Source: Alphaproteobacteria bacterium (GTDB lineage Bacteria; Pseudomonadota; Alphaproteobacteria; Rhizobiales; Xanthobacteraceae). From it: 36,701 nucleotides of DNA. Positions 16,051 through 23,537 of the stretch are shown piece after piece. Numbering within the stretch: position 1 is the stretch's first letter; each line of letters starts with the position of its first letter. Where the stretch lies: positions 18,719-55,419 of the forward strand of contig VAZV01000235.1 in NCBI GenBank assembly GCA_005884765.1, written 5' to 3'. The notes under the pieces are model-generated. The model was given only the letters and a program-made list of their open reading frames with translations. It did not search any database and was not told the DNA's origin. Position numbers and translations under genes: made by a program.

Positions 16051-16689
16051 ATGCGCGTCGCTCTTATCCACGCCCTCAAGCATTCGATTGGTCCGATCGA
16101 GGCCGCGTTCGCCCGGCTATGGCCGGACGCCAGCTTGATGAATTTGCTCGACGACAGCCTGTCGGCGGATCTCGCGCGCGAAGGCAGCCTCACCGCCGGG
16201 ATGACAGATCGTTTCCTCATCCTCGGACGTTACGTGGCCTCGACCCGCGCCGACGCGATTCTGTTCACTTGCTCGGCTTTCGGTCCGTCCATTGAAGCCG
16301 TCGCGCGCGCCCACGCGCCAATGCCGGTGCTCAAGCCCAATGAAGCGATGATCGAGCAGGCGGTCGCACGGGCCCACCGGATTGGTTTGGTTGCGACGTT
16401 TCCGCCGACGCTGGCTTCGATGCCGCGGGAGTTCCCCCGCTCGGTCGAGATCGTGCCAAAGCTGGCGGCGGGAGCATTGGCGGCGCTGGACCGCGGCGAT
16501 CGCGCGGAGCACGATCGCCTGGTCGCCGAAGCCTCGCGCGATTTGCGCGACTGCGACCTGGTTGCGCTGGCGCAATACAGCATGGCGCCGGCGGCGGAGC
16601 TGGTCGCGGCGGCGTCGGGTCGGCCGGTCCTGACCACGCCGGACAGCGCCGTGCAAAAGCTCAAGGAATTGCTCGCCGTTCGAACATGA
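16051..16689 (+). CDS. Asp/Glu/hydantoin racemase superfamily protein
   Basis: A 212-residue protein of the Asp/Glu racemase-arylmalonate decarboxylase fold. The first catalytic loop TCSAFGPS has Cys74. In the second loop, where two-base racemases carry the other Cys, the sequence is LAQYSMAPA with none. With a single Cys, a symmetric two-base racemase mechanism looks unlikely; a decarboxylase- or isomerase-type reaction is possible. It starts 21 bp after nudK and is probably the last gene of that operon. It converges with the SRAP gene. The substrate is unknown. Confidence 0.82.
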   Translation: MRVALIHALKHSIGPIEAAFARLWPDASLMNLLDDSLSADLAREGSLTAGMTDRFLILGRYVASTRADAILFTCSAFGPSIEAVARAHAPMPVLKPNEAMIEQAVARAHRIGLVATFPPTLASMPREFPRSVEIVPKLAAGALAALDRGDRAEHDRLVAEASRDLRDCDLVALAQYSMAPAAELVAAASGRPVLTTPDSAVQKLKELLAVRT

Positions 16690-16717
16690 TCTGCACTGTC
16701 AATCTCAAATGCCTGAA

Positions 16718-17482
16718 TTAAAACAGACTTCCCTGCCCGTCATCGGACGCCGCCGGCGTCGGTTTGCGCGCGGCTTTCCGCTCGGGCTTCTGCGCTTCTT
16801 CAGCGAGCCTCTCCTCCTCCGTGATCGGCAGGATCAGTTGCGCATCGTCATCGGCGGCGCGATTAACCCGCGCCGACACCTGATGCCAAGTGAACTCGCC
16901 CTCTCGTGGCCCGCTCAACAGCGGCATGGCGGTCTCAACGTCGTTGGCGCGGCAATCGAGCCAGCGCTCGAAATCGTCGGGCGAGATCGTTACCGGCACG
17001 CGATGATGCAGCACAGCGAGATCGGCGCTCGCAGGCGCCGTGACGATGGCGACGCTGTCCATCTCCTCGCCGTTCGGCCCCATCCAGGTTTCCGCAAGCG
17101 CCGCCAAGCCGATCGCGCGTCCGTCGCGGCGATAGATGAAGTACGGCCGCCGGCGGCCGCCGGCATCCTGCCATTCGTAATAGCCGTCGGCCGGGATCAG
17201 GCAGCGCCGCCGCTTGATCGCGTTCTTGAACGCCGGCCTATACTGCACCGTCTCCGAACGAGCATTGAACATCAGCGAGATTTTGCGGGGATCCTTGGCC
17301 CACGCGGGTATCAGGCCCCAGCGCATCAGGCGGAAATGCCGGCCGCCGTTTTCGAGGATCACCACTGGCACCGGTTGCGTCGGCGCAATATTGTACCGAG
17401 ATGGGAAATTCGGCTGCTCGACATAGCCAAAAGCCTGCCGCAAGGCGGCCGGAGGCGAGGTAATTACGAAGCGTCCGCACAT
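16718..17482 (-). CDS. SRAP domain (YedK/HMCES) SOS response-associated protein
   Basis: A 254-residue protein of the family that crosslinks to abasic sites in single-stranded DNA through a thiazolidine formed by Cys2. The key residues are in place: MCGRF (Cys2), NARSE (Asn73), ADGYYEW (Glu103) and VLHHRVP (His159/160). The first Met would be removed to expose Cys2. The C-terminal ~30 residues are an extra charged tail ending GSLF. It is divergent from the small conserved gene at 17546. No alphaproteobacterial LexA box (GTTC-N7-GTTC) was found upstream, so SOS control is not shown. Confidence 0.93.
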   Translation of the reverse strand: MCGRFVITSPPAALRQAFGYVEQPNFPSRYNIAPTQPVPVVILENGGRHFRLMRWGLIPAWAKDPRKISLMFNARSETVQYRPAFKNAIKRRRCLIPADGYYEWQDAGGRRRPYFIYRRDGRAIGLAALAETWMGPNGEEMDSVAIVTAPASADLAVLHHRVPVTISPDDFERWLDCRANDVETAMPLLSGPREGEFTWHQVSARVNRAADDDAQLILPITEEERLAEEAQKPERKAARKPTPAASDDGQGSLF

Positions 17483-17487
17483 TCTGT

Positions 17488-17522
17488 GGTTAAAATAAGT
17501 ATCCGTTCAGCACCTTTTAACC
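17488..17522. promoter_or_regulatory. Inverted repeat between divergent genes
   Basis: GGTTAAAA (17488-17495) and TTTTAACC (17515-17522) are perfect inverted copies 19 bp apart, filling most of the 63-bp gap between the SRAP gene and the 171-residue protein gene. It could be a shared operator or just the two AT-rich promoter regions. Confidence 0.25.
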
Positions 17523-17545
17523 CCCAATTGCCAACACTGGGGTCA

Positions 17546-18061
17546 ATGACGGCAATGGCCTCCCCACCTACCCGACCCGATCGCCACATGCAGCGACCGA
17601 CGGGCCCCGAAGCGGAGGCCCGCGCGGCGGAGTTGCAGGCCGCCAACATCAATCCCCGCACCGGGCTTGCCACCGACTACCTCAATCATTTCAACGAAGC
17701 GATCATGCTGCTTGAGATGATTCCCGACATGCCGGAATGCGCGGAAGATTTCCTCACCTGGTGCCCGCTATCGTATTGCGAACACTTCATGGCCTCCAAT
17801 TTCAAGGCGCGCGATCTCGCCATCGAAGCCTACGAGGCGGCGGACGCTCGGGTCCGCACCGAGTTCGATAATATTGCGAGCGCCATGACCTTGATCCTGA
17901 GCGCCGTCGGCGCGGCCATGCGAGAAGCCCATCAGGACGAGACCCGCGCCACGCTCGCCGGACAGGCGATCGGCTGGGTCAAGCCGCTGGTGGCGCTGGC
18001 CGGCGGCATCATCAACGGCGGCAAGGAAGCCGACATCGAAACCATCATGGCAAGCCGCTAG
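17546..18061 (+). CDS. Conserved hypothetical protein, helical
   Basis: A 171-residue protein of no recognised function. The first 25 residues are Pro/Arg-rich; the rest is predicted mostly helical, with TDYLNHFNEAIMLLEMIPDMP, DFLTWCPLSYCEHF (two Cys) and a C-terminal alanine-rich part. The start at 17546 follows TGGGGT; an ATG at 17555 is also possible. A much longer open frame upstream is antisense to the SRAP gene and was discounted. The stop is followed after 5 bp by the Nudix gene, so the two are probably co-transcribed. Confidence 0.75.
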   Translation: MTAMASPPTRPDRHMQRPTGPEAEARAAELQAANINPRTGLATDYLNHFNEAIMLLEMIPDMPECAEDFLTWCPLSYCEHFMASNFKARDLAIEAYEAADARVRTEFDNIASAMTLILSAVGAAMREAHQDETRATLAGQAIGWVKPLVALAGGIINGGKEADIETIMASR

Positions 18062-18066
18062 CTCCC

Positions 18067-18504
18067 GTGGTCACTGTCGTTCATCCGCAGCATCCCCAGC
18101 TCGCCGTCAGCGGCGCGATCTTCCGCGATGACAAGGTCCTGTTGGTGCGCCGCGCCCGCTCGCCGGCCAAAGGCTTCTATTCGCTGCCGGGCGGCCGGGT
18201 CGAATTCGGCGAATCCCTGCACGCGGCCCTGCACCGCGAGGTCGACGAAGAGACCGGGCTGAAGATCGAGATCGTCGGGCTCGCCGGCTGGCGCGAGGTA
18301 CTGCCTCCGGCAAGCGGTGGCGGGCACTATCTGATCATGTCGTTCGCGGCGCGCTGGGCCGCCATGGAACCGGTCCTGAACGACGAGCATGATGATTTCA
18401 GATGGCTCTCACCCGATGGCCTGGGCGATCTCAAGCTCACGGGCGGCCTTGAAGATGTGATTGAGGCGGCCCGGCGCCTGATTCAGGATCGTTTCCAGGG
18501 CTAA
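18067..18504 (+). CDS. Nudix hydrolase, ADP-ribose pyrophosphatase-like
   Basis: A 145-residue single-domain Nudix protein. The box GGRVEFGESLHAALHREVDEETGL (residues about 42-65) has the full G-x5-E-x7-REVxEETGL pattern, so hydrolysis of a nucleoside diphosphate-X compound with Mg2+ is expected. The upstream strand AIFRDDKVLLVRRA and downstream HYLIMSFAARW fit the fold. The start is a GTG five bases after the upstream stop. The substrate is not determined by sequence; ADP-ribose or an oxidised nucleotide are common choices. Confidence 0.9.
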   Translation: MVTVVHPQHPQLAVSGAIFRDDKVLLVRRARSPAKGFYSLPGGRVEFGESLHAALHREVDEETGLKIEIVGLAGWREVLPPASGGGHYLIMSFAARWAAMEPVLNDEHDDFRWLSPDGLGDLKLTGGLEDVIEAARRLIQDRFQG

Positions 18505-18563
18505 GCGGCCAAGCGTTCCCACCTTGCTTCCAGCGCCTTTAAGGGTCTATCACGCAGGCGCAC

Positions 18564-18953
18564 ATGTCCAAATATTTGTACAAATATTTGCTGGCCGCGC
18601 TGATCGTTGTTTTCGTCGGCAACCCGGCCCCCGCCCGGGCGGAGGATGCGGCGGCGCCGTTCGACGGCGACCTGCAGCGGCTGGCCGAGATTCTCGGCAC
18701 GCTGCACTACCTGCGCGGTATTTGCGGCACCAATGAAGGCGGCAAATGGCGCAACGAGATGCAGGCGCTGATCGACGCCGAAACCCCGTCCGGCGATCGC
18801 CGCGCGCGCATGATTGCGGGCTTCAACCGCGGTTACAACGGGTTCCAGCAGACCTATCGGAGCTGCACACCCGCAGCCACTGTCGCGATCCGCCGCTACA
18901 TCGAGGAAGGCTCGAAAATCTCACGCGATCTGACCGCGCGCTACGCGAACTAA
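18564..18953 (+). CDS. TIGR02301-family exported protein
   Basis: A 129-residue protein with a signal peptide (hydrophobic LLAALIVVFVG, cleavage probably after ARA at about residue 26). The mature part has EILGTLHYLRGICGT, WRNEMQALIDAE, MIAGFNRGYNGFQQTYRSC and a helical tail, the pattern of the TIGR02301 family found in Rhizobiales. Two Cys residues (in GICGT and RSCT) could form a disulfide in the periplasm. The function is unknown. Codons 2-9 lie in a perfect AT-rich palindrome, very unlike the GC-rich surroundings. Confidence 0.85.
   Translation: MSKYLYKYLLAALIVVFVGNPAPARAEDAAAPFDGDLQRLAEILGTLHYLRGICGTNEGGKWRNEMQALIDAETPSGDRRARMIAGFNRGYNGFQQTYRSCTPAATVAIRRYIEEGSKISRDLTARYAN
18569..18590. 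repeat. 22-bp perfect palindrome inside the start of the TIGR02301 gene
   Basis: CAAATATTTG occurs twice, separated by TA. Each 10-mer is self-complementary, and the whole 22 bp is too. It covers codons 2-9 (residues SKYLYKYL). It could be a protein-binding site or an mRNA stem close to the ribosome binding region. Confidence 0.6.
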
Positions 18954-19069
18954 TGCAGCAAAATCGGGAATTTAGGCCGATAGATTGATCTTTGTTCTGC
19001 GCCGTTAACCTTTCCTAAAGAACTGGTCTAGGCGGCCGCGCCCTGCATGCTACATCTCGCGCGCCCGAT

Positions 19070-19088
19070 GCGATTCGGCCCGAATCGC
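19070..19088. promoter_or_regulatory. 19-bp palindrome upstream of the 88-residue protein
   Basis: GCGATTCGG-C-CCGAATCGC has 9-bp perfect arms and ends 20 bp before the ATG at 19109. It could be an operator, or an mRNA hairpin just before the start. The 155-bp gap upstream holds nothing else clear. Confidence 0.35.
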
Positions 19089-19108
19089 GAACACCGCCTG
19101 TTGAGTGC

Positions 19109-19375
19109 ATGAACCATCGAGCGTCCTTTTGCTTCGCCCGCGATCCGCTGCCCGATAACGAGCAGAAGCAGGCCGCGCTGAGCTACCTCAACGAGGCCTG
19201 GGCTGAGGCGCGTCACGATGGCGTCGACGGGGATTGCCTGGCGCAGGCAAGCCTGTTTGCAGCGTTCGCCGAACTGGTCGGCACTTACGGCGAGGACGCC
19301 GTCGCAAAGTTTGTGGAAGGCCTTCCCACCCGCGTCCGCAACGGCGAATTCTCCATCGCGCTGGCGAAGCAATAA
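19109..19375 (+). CDS. Small conserved hypothetical protein
   Basis: An 88-residue, mostly helical protein without signal peptide or membrane segment: AALSYLNEAWAEARHDGVDGDCLAQASLFAAFAELV and GEDAVAKFVEGLPTRVRNGEF in two blocks. It has consistent codon bias, and the frame stops 3 bp short of the convergent dihydroorotase. No family or function is recognised. No strong ribosome binding site precedes the ATG. Confidence 0.7.
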   Translation: MNHRASFCFARDPLPDNEQKQAALSYLNEAWAEARHDGVDGDCLAQASLFAAFAELVGTYGEDAVAKFVEGLPTRVRNGEFSIALAKQ

Positions 19376-19378
19376 GCT

Positions 19379-20713
19379 TCACGGTTGCAGCGTCTCCAGA
19401 AACCGCACCGGCTCGCCGCTCGACGCCGTCACGACTTCACCCTGCCACATCACCCGGGCGCCGCGCAGAAAGGTGCCGACCGGCCAGCCGGTGACGCGCA
19501 TGCCGTCGTAGGGCGTCCAGCCCGCGCGCGAGGCAATCCATTGATTGGTGATGGTCTCGCTGCGCTTGAGATCGACCACCGTGAAATCGGCATCGTAGCC
19601 GGCGGCGATCCTGCCCTTGCAGGCGATGTTGTACAGCCGCGCCGGACCCGCGCTGGTGAGATCGACGAAGCGCTGCAGCGACAACCGCCCCGCATTGACG
19701 TGATCGAGCATCAAGGGCACCAGCGTCTGCACGCCGGTCATGCCCGAGGGTGAAGCCGGATAGCTCTTCGCCTTTTCCTCCAGCGTATGCGGCGCATGAT
19801 CGGAACCGAGCACATCGATGATGCCCTGCTCGATGCCGCGCCAGATGCCGTCGCGGTGCTCGGCCGAGCGCACCGGCGGATTCATCTGCGCGCGGGTACC
19901 GAGCCGCAGATAGCATTCCGGCGCCACCAGCGTCAGATGATGTGGCGTCGCTTCACAGGACGCTACATCCTTGTGATCCCTCAAAAACTCGATCTCCTGC
20001 CGGGTCGAGATGTGCAGCACGTGAATGCGTTTTCCGCTCTCGCGGGCGAGCCTGACCAGCCGCTCCGTCGCCATCAGCGCCGCGGTCTCGTCCCGCCAGA
20101 GGGGATGCGAGCGTGCATCGCCCTCGACGCGCAAGGCCTTGCGGTCGTTGAGACGATATTCATCCTCGGCATGAAACGCGGCACGCCGGCGGATCACTGC
20201 GAAAATCCGCCTCAAGCTTTCGTCGTCCTCGACCAACAACGCGCCGGTGGAGGAGCCGATGAATACCTTGACGCCGGCGCAGCCGGGCGCGCTTTCCAGT
20301 TCCTGCAAATCGGCCACGTTCTCACGGGTGCCGCCGATGAAGAACGCGAAATCGCAATGCATGCGGTGGCGACCGCGCTTGACCTTGTCGGAAAACGCCT
20401 GCCCGGTAACGGTCAAGGGATCGGTGTTCGGCATTTCGAACACCGCGGTGACACCGCCCATCACGGCACTGCGCGAGCCGGTCTCCAGATCCTCCTTATG
20501 GGTGAGGCCGGGCTCGCGAAAATGCACTTGGGTATCGATCACGCCGGGCAGGATGTGGAGGCCCTTGCAGTCAATGATCTCGGCGGCGGAGGCATTCGCC
20601 AGTCCGCCGATCTCGGCGATACGGCCGCCTGCGATGCCGATGTCGCGGACGCCCTCGCCGTCCTGATTGACCACGGTGCCGGATTTTAGAATGGTATCAA
20701 ATCGTTGATTCAT
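19379..20713 (-). CDS. pyrC: Dihydroorotase-type amidohydrolase with HxH changed to QxH
   Basis: A 444-residue class I dihydroorotase/cyclic amidohydrolase. The predicted metal ligands are K149 in GVKVFIG (carboxylated Lys), H181 in FHAEDE, a His in HVLHIST (about 234) and D305 in GSDHAPH. The first metal motif, normally D-x-H-x-H-x-R, reads DTQVHFREPG (Q62, H64). Substrate motifs EMPNTDP and MNPPVRS are present. The canonical reaction is carbamoyl-aspartate to dihydroorotate in pyrimidine synthesis. With one His ligand missing, it could use one metal, have another ligand, or have a related cyclic-amide substrate. GAGGAG precedes the ATG. It stands alone, divergent from ygfZ. Confidence 0.88.
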   Translation of the reverse strand: MNQRFDTILKSGTVVNQDGEGVRDIGIAGGRIAEIGGLANASAAEIIDCKGLHILPGVIDTQVHFREPGLTHKEDLETGSRSAVMGGVTAVFEMPNTDPLTVTGQAFSDKVKRGRHRMHCDFAFFIGGTRENVADLQELESAPGCAGVKVFIGSSTGALLVEDDESLRRIFAVIRRRAAFHAEDEYRLNDRKALRVEGDARSHPLWRDETAALMATERLVRLARESGKRIHVLHISTRQEIEFLRDHKDVASCEATPHHLTLVAPECYLRLGTRAQMNPPVRSAEHRDGIWRGIEQGIIDVLGSDHAPHTLEEKAKSYPASPSGMTGVQTLVPLMLDHVNAGRLSLQRFVDLTSAGPARLYNIACKGRIAAGYDADFTVVDLKRSETITNQWIASRAGWTPYDGMRVTGWPVGTFLRGARVMWQGEVVTASSGEPVRFLETLQP

Positions 20714-20841
20714 TGCTCCTCGGCACCCGCTTTAGGGAAACTGGCTGTCGCGCGGGCCTTGTTCGCGGCATCTTAGCGCCTTACGTTCTCCTGTGATATC
20801 CGCTACTTCCGTTTCAACAAGAACTTCAAGAGCGATCACTG

Positions 20842-21723
20842 ATGAAAGCAGCGTTTCTTCCCGACCGTGGCGTGGTCAAGGTCTCTGGCGAGGATGCGCG
20901 GAATTTTCTCAACGGCCTCGTCACCACCGACGTGACGCAGCTCGCGCCCGGCCTCGGCCGGTTCGGCGCATTGCTGACGCCGCAGGGCAAGATCATTGCG
21001 GACTTCCTGATCACCGAGGCCCCGTCCGGCCATGGCGGCGGCTTCCTGCTCGACTGCCCGCGCGCGCTAGCGAAGGGCCTCGCCGACAAGCTCGGCTTCT
21101 ACAAGTTGCGGGCCAAGGTCACGGTCGAGAATTTGTCCGACAGCCTCGGCGTGCTTGCTGCCTGGGACGGCGATTTCACCGTCAGGCCAGACCTGTCGTT
21201 TGCCGATCCGCGCAATGATGCGCTCGGCTGGCGAATTCTCATCCCAGAGGAACTCAGGCAGAAGGTCGCCGACCTCGTTGGCACCGAGCTCGTCGACAGC
21301 GGCCCCTACGAGGCACACCGCATCGCAGCCGGCGCGCCGCGCGGCGGTCTGGACTTCATGTATGGCGATGCGTTCCCGCACGAGACCAACATGGATCGCC
21401 TGCACGGTATCGATTTCGAGAAGGGCTGTTATGTCGGACAGGAGGTGATATCGCGGATGCAGCATCGCGGCACCGCGCGCACCCGCACCGTGAAGATCGT
21501 TCTCGACGGTTTTGCACCGGAACCCGGCACAGCCATCCTCGCCGGCGACAAGCCGGTCGGCACCATCGGCTCGACTTCTGGGCAACTTGGTCTGGCGCTG
21601 ATCCGAACCGACCGCGTCACAGATGCGCTCGATGCCGGGGTGGCGCTGACGGCCGGCGGCCTCGGGCTTCGCCTGGCCGACCCTGACTCCGTTCGATCCG
21701 CAACGAAGCAGACCGTCGCATGA
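20842..21723 (+). CDS. ygfZ: Folate-binding protein YgfZ
   Basis: A 293-residue relative of the aminomethyltransferase GcvT. It carries the YgfZ signature KGCYVGQEVISRMQHRG (residues about 194-210) with the conserved Cys. YgfZ/IBA57 proteins use tetrahydrofolate to support repair or assembly of certain Fe-S enzymes. Other visible parts are VSGEDARNFLNGLVTTDV near the N-terminus, LTPQGKIIADFLI, and EAHRIAAGAPRGGLDF. The ATG at 20842 has only a weak AAGAG upstream. The stop overlaps tag (ATGA), starting a three-gene overlapping run ygfZ-tag-HD hydrolase. Confidence 0.92.
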   Translation: MKAAFLPDRGVVKVSGEDARNFLNGLVTTDVTQLAPGLGRFGALLTPQGKIIADFLITEAPSGHGGGFLLDCPRALAKGLADKLGFYKLRAKVTVENLSDSLGVLAAWDGDFTVRPDLSFADPRNDALGWRILIPEELRQKVADLVGTELVDSGPYEAHRIAAGAPRGGLDFMYGDAFPHETNMDRLHGIDFEKGCYVGQEVISRMQHRGTARTRTVKIVLDGFAPEPGTAILAGDKPVGTIGSTSGQLGLALIRTDRVTDALDAGVALTAGGLGLRLADPDSVRSATKQTVA

Positions 21724-22346
21724 GCCGCTCGGCGCGCCTGCATGCCGATGGCAAGATGCGGTGCCCGTGGCCCGGCGAAGACCCGTTCTACATGGCCTAT
21801 CACGACACCGAGTGGGGTGTGCCGGAATATGACGACCGCGCGCTTTATGAGAAACTCATCCTCGACGGGTTCCAGGCCGGCTTGTCCTGGATCACGATCC
21901 TGCGCAAGCGCGACAATTTCCGAAGGGCGTTCGACGATTTCGAGCCAGCAAAGATCGCGCGCTACAACGCCAGGAAAATCCATGCGCTGATGAACGACGT
22001 CGGCATCGTGCGCAACCGCGCCAAGATCGAGGGCACGGTCGCAAGCGCAAAGTCTTACCTGGAGATCATGGAGGAAGGCCCCGGCTTCTCAACATTCCTG
22101 TGGGATTTCGTCGACGGCAAACCGAGGGTCAATCAATTCAAGACCACCGCAAGCGTGCCGGCATCGACGCCGCTTTCGGCCAAAGTCTCAAAGGAATTGG
22201 CCGCACGCGGATTCAAATTCGTCGGCCCGACCATCGTCTACGCCTTCATGCAGGCGACCGGCATGGTCAACGATCATCTGGTCGGTTGCTTCTGCCATGA
22301 ATCATGTGGCGGGACGCGCCGCGCGACACGCCTGAAGGCCAGATGA
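21720..22346 (+). CDS. tag: DNA-3-methyladenine glycosylase I
   Basis: A 208-residue Tag protein that excises 3-methyladenine from alkylated DNA. The zinc-binding residues of the family are visible: Cys in MRCPWP, His in YHDTEWG, and His and Cys in MVNDHLVGCFCH. The catalytic pocket region has YDDRALYEKLILDGFQAGLSWITIL in overlapping pieces and FVGPTIVYAFMQATG. The N-terminus is about ten residues longer than E. coli Tag and begins with an ATG that overlaps the ygfZ stop. Its own stop overlaps the HD gene. Confidence 0.95.
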   Translation: MSRSARLHADGKMRCPWPGEDPFYMAYHDTEWGVPEYDDRALYEKLILDGFQAGLSWITILRKRDNFRRAFDDFEPAKIARYNARKIHALMNDVGIVRNRAKIEGTVASAKSYLEIMEEGPGFSTFLWDFVDGKPRVNQFKTTASVPASTPLSAKVSKELAARGFKFVGPTIVYAFMQATGMVNDHLVGCFCHESCGGTRRATRLKAR

Positions 22347-22948
22347 CGGCGGGAGGATCCTCTTCCGCGCGCGCCTGGCAGCGGATGCTATCGGGCCGCC
22401 GGCTCGATCTTCTGAACCCCTCGCCGCTCGACATCGAGATCGCCGATATCGCCCATGGGCTGGCACGCGTCGCGCGCTGGAACGGCCAGACCAACGGCGC
22501 GCATATCTTCTCGGTCGCGCAACACACGTTGCTGGTCGAAGCCGTGATGCGCGAACAGACGCCGCGGCTCGATGCAAGGGTGCGGCTCGCGGCCTTGCTG
22601 CATGACGCGCCGGAATATGTCATTGGCGACATGATCTCGCCGTTCAAAGCGGTGCTCGGCGGCGACTACAAGGCGGTGGAAAAACGGCTGCTGGCGGCGA
22701 TCCACATCCGCTTCGGCCTGTCGCCGGTACTGGCAGAAGAGATCACGCGGCAGATCAAGGAAGCCGACCGGGGCGCCGCCTATCTCGAGGCGACGCGGCT
22801 TGCGGGATTTGCGGAAAGCGAAGCAAAGCGGCTGTTCGGCCGCGATCCCGGCCTGCCCGAGGCGACCCAACGGGACTACCTCACGCCCTGGACCGCCGCC
22901 AAGGCCGAAAAGCGCTTCCTGGCGCGGTTCAGGACACTGCAAGTGTGA
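22343..22948 (+). CDS. HD domain phosphohydrolase (YfbR-like)
   Basis: A 201-residue HD-superfamily metal-dependent hydrolase. The metal-binding set is visible as FSVAQHTLLV, ALLHDAPEYVIGDM (the HD pair) and a downstream Asp in IKEADRGAA. It opens with MTAGGSSSARAWQRMLSGRRLDLLNP, and IADIAHGLARVARWNGQT precedes the first His. The ATG at 22343 overlaps the tag stop (ATGA), so the earlier in-frame start at 22304 was not used. Relatives hydrolyse nucleoside monophosphates; the substrate here is unknown. Pairing with tag hints at nucleotide or DNA-damage housekeeping, but only by context. Confidence 0.88.
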   Translation: MTAGGSSSARAWQRMLSGRRLDLLNPSPLDIEIADIAHGLARVARWNGQTNGAHIFSVAQHTLLVEAVMREQTPRLDARVRLAALLHDAPEYVIGDMISPFKAVLGGDYKAVEKRLLAAIHIRFGLSPVLAEEITRQIKEADRGAAYLEATRLAGFAESEAKRLFGRDPGLPEATQRDYLTPWTAAKAEKRFLARFRTLQV

Positions 22949-23008
22949 GGCAACCCCTGCTTTCGCCGCCCGGCGCGTGAGCCTATAATCGCTACCAAAA
23001 GGACCACT

Positions 23009-23515
23009 ATGATTCACGTCTGTTCGCTCGCAGCACTCCCCGAAACCGTTCGCGCCACCGGCGCCAGTCATATCCTCACCGTGATGGCCAATGTCGATCA
23101 GGTGCAGCGGCCGGAATCGGTGCACCCTGCCAATCACCTGAAAGTTCAGGTGGACGACATCACCGAGCAGATGGACGGCTTTGTGGTGCCGTCGGATTCG
23201 CATATCGAGCAGGTGTTGAACTTCGTGCGGGGCTGGGACCGCAATGCGCCGCTGGTCGTGCATTGTTACGCCGGCATTAGCCGTTCGACCGCCAGCGCCT
23301 TTGCGGCTGTCTGTGCGCTCAACCCGCATCGCGATGAAATCGCAATCGCGCGCCAAATCCGCGCCGCCTCCCCGATCGCTTCGCCGAACCGGTTGATCGT
23401 AAGCCTCGCGGACAAGGCGCTCGGGCGTGAGGGGCGCATGCTGCGCGCCCTCGATGAGATGGGACCGGGCAGCATGCTGGTCGAGGGCCGGCCGTTTCGC
23501 GTCGATCTCGACTGA
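23009..23515 (+). CDS. Protein-tyrosine-phosphatase-like protein (CX5R)
   Basis: A 168-residue protein with the phosphatase P-loop VVHCYAGISRSTAS; Cys86 is the nucleophile and Arg92 binds phosphate. An Asp in QVDDIT (around 49-50) is a plausible general acid. It lacks signal peptide and membrane segments, so it acts in the cytoplasm. The group resembles dual-specificity or Siw14-like phosphatases, and the natural substrate is unknown. It starts 60 bp after the HD gene and is followed at 22 bp by the NrtR-like regulator, so probably shares a transcript with both. Confidence 0.88.
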   Translation: MIHVCSLAALPETVRATGASHILTVMANVDQVQRPESVHPANHLKVQVDDITEQMDGFVVPSDSHIEQVLNFVRGWDRNAPLVVHCYAGISRSTASAFAAVCALNPHRDEIAIARQIRAASPIASPNRLIVSLADKALGREGRMLRALDEMGPGSMLVEGRPFRVDLD

Positions 23516-23537
23516 TGCCCATAGCCACCAACCCTAG

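Noticed and set aside
16709..17500. Long plus-strand open frame leading into the gene at 17546
   Set aside because: It is antisense to the SRAP gene, whose catalytic motifs are all present; only the part from 17546 on has independent coding character.
17483..17545. LexA box for the SRAP gene
   Set aside because: No GTTC-N7-GTTC or its complement is present; only an unrelated AT-rich inverted repeat.
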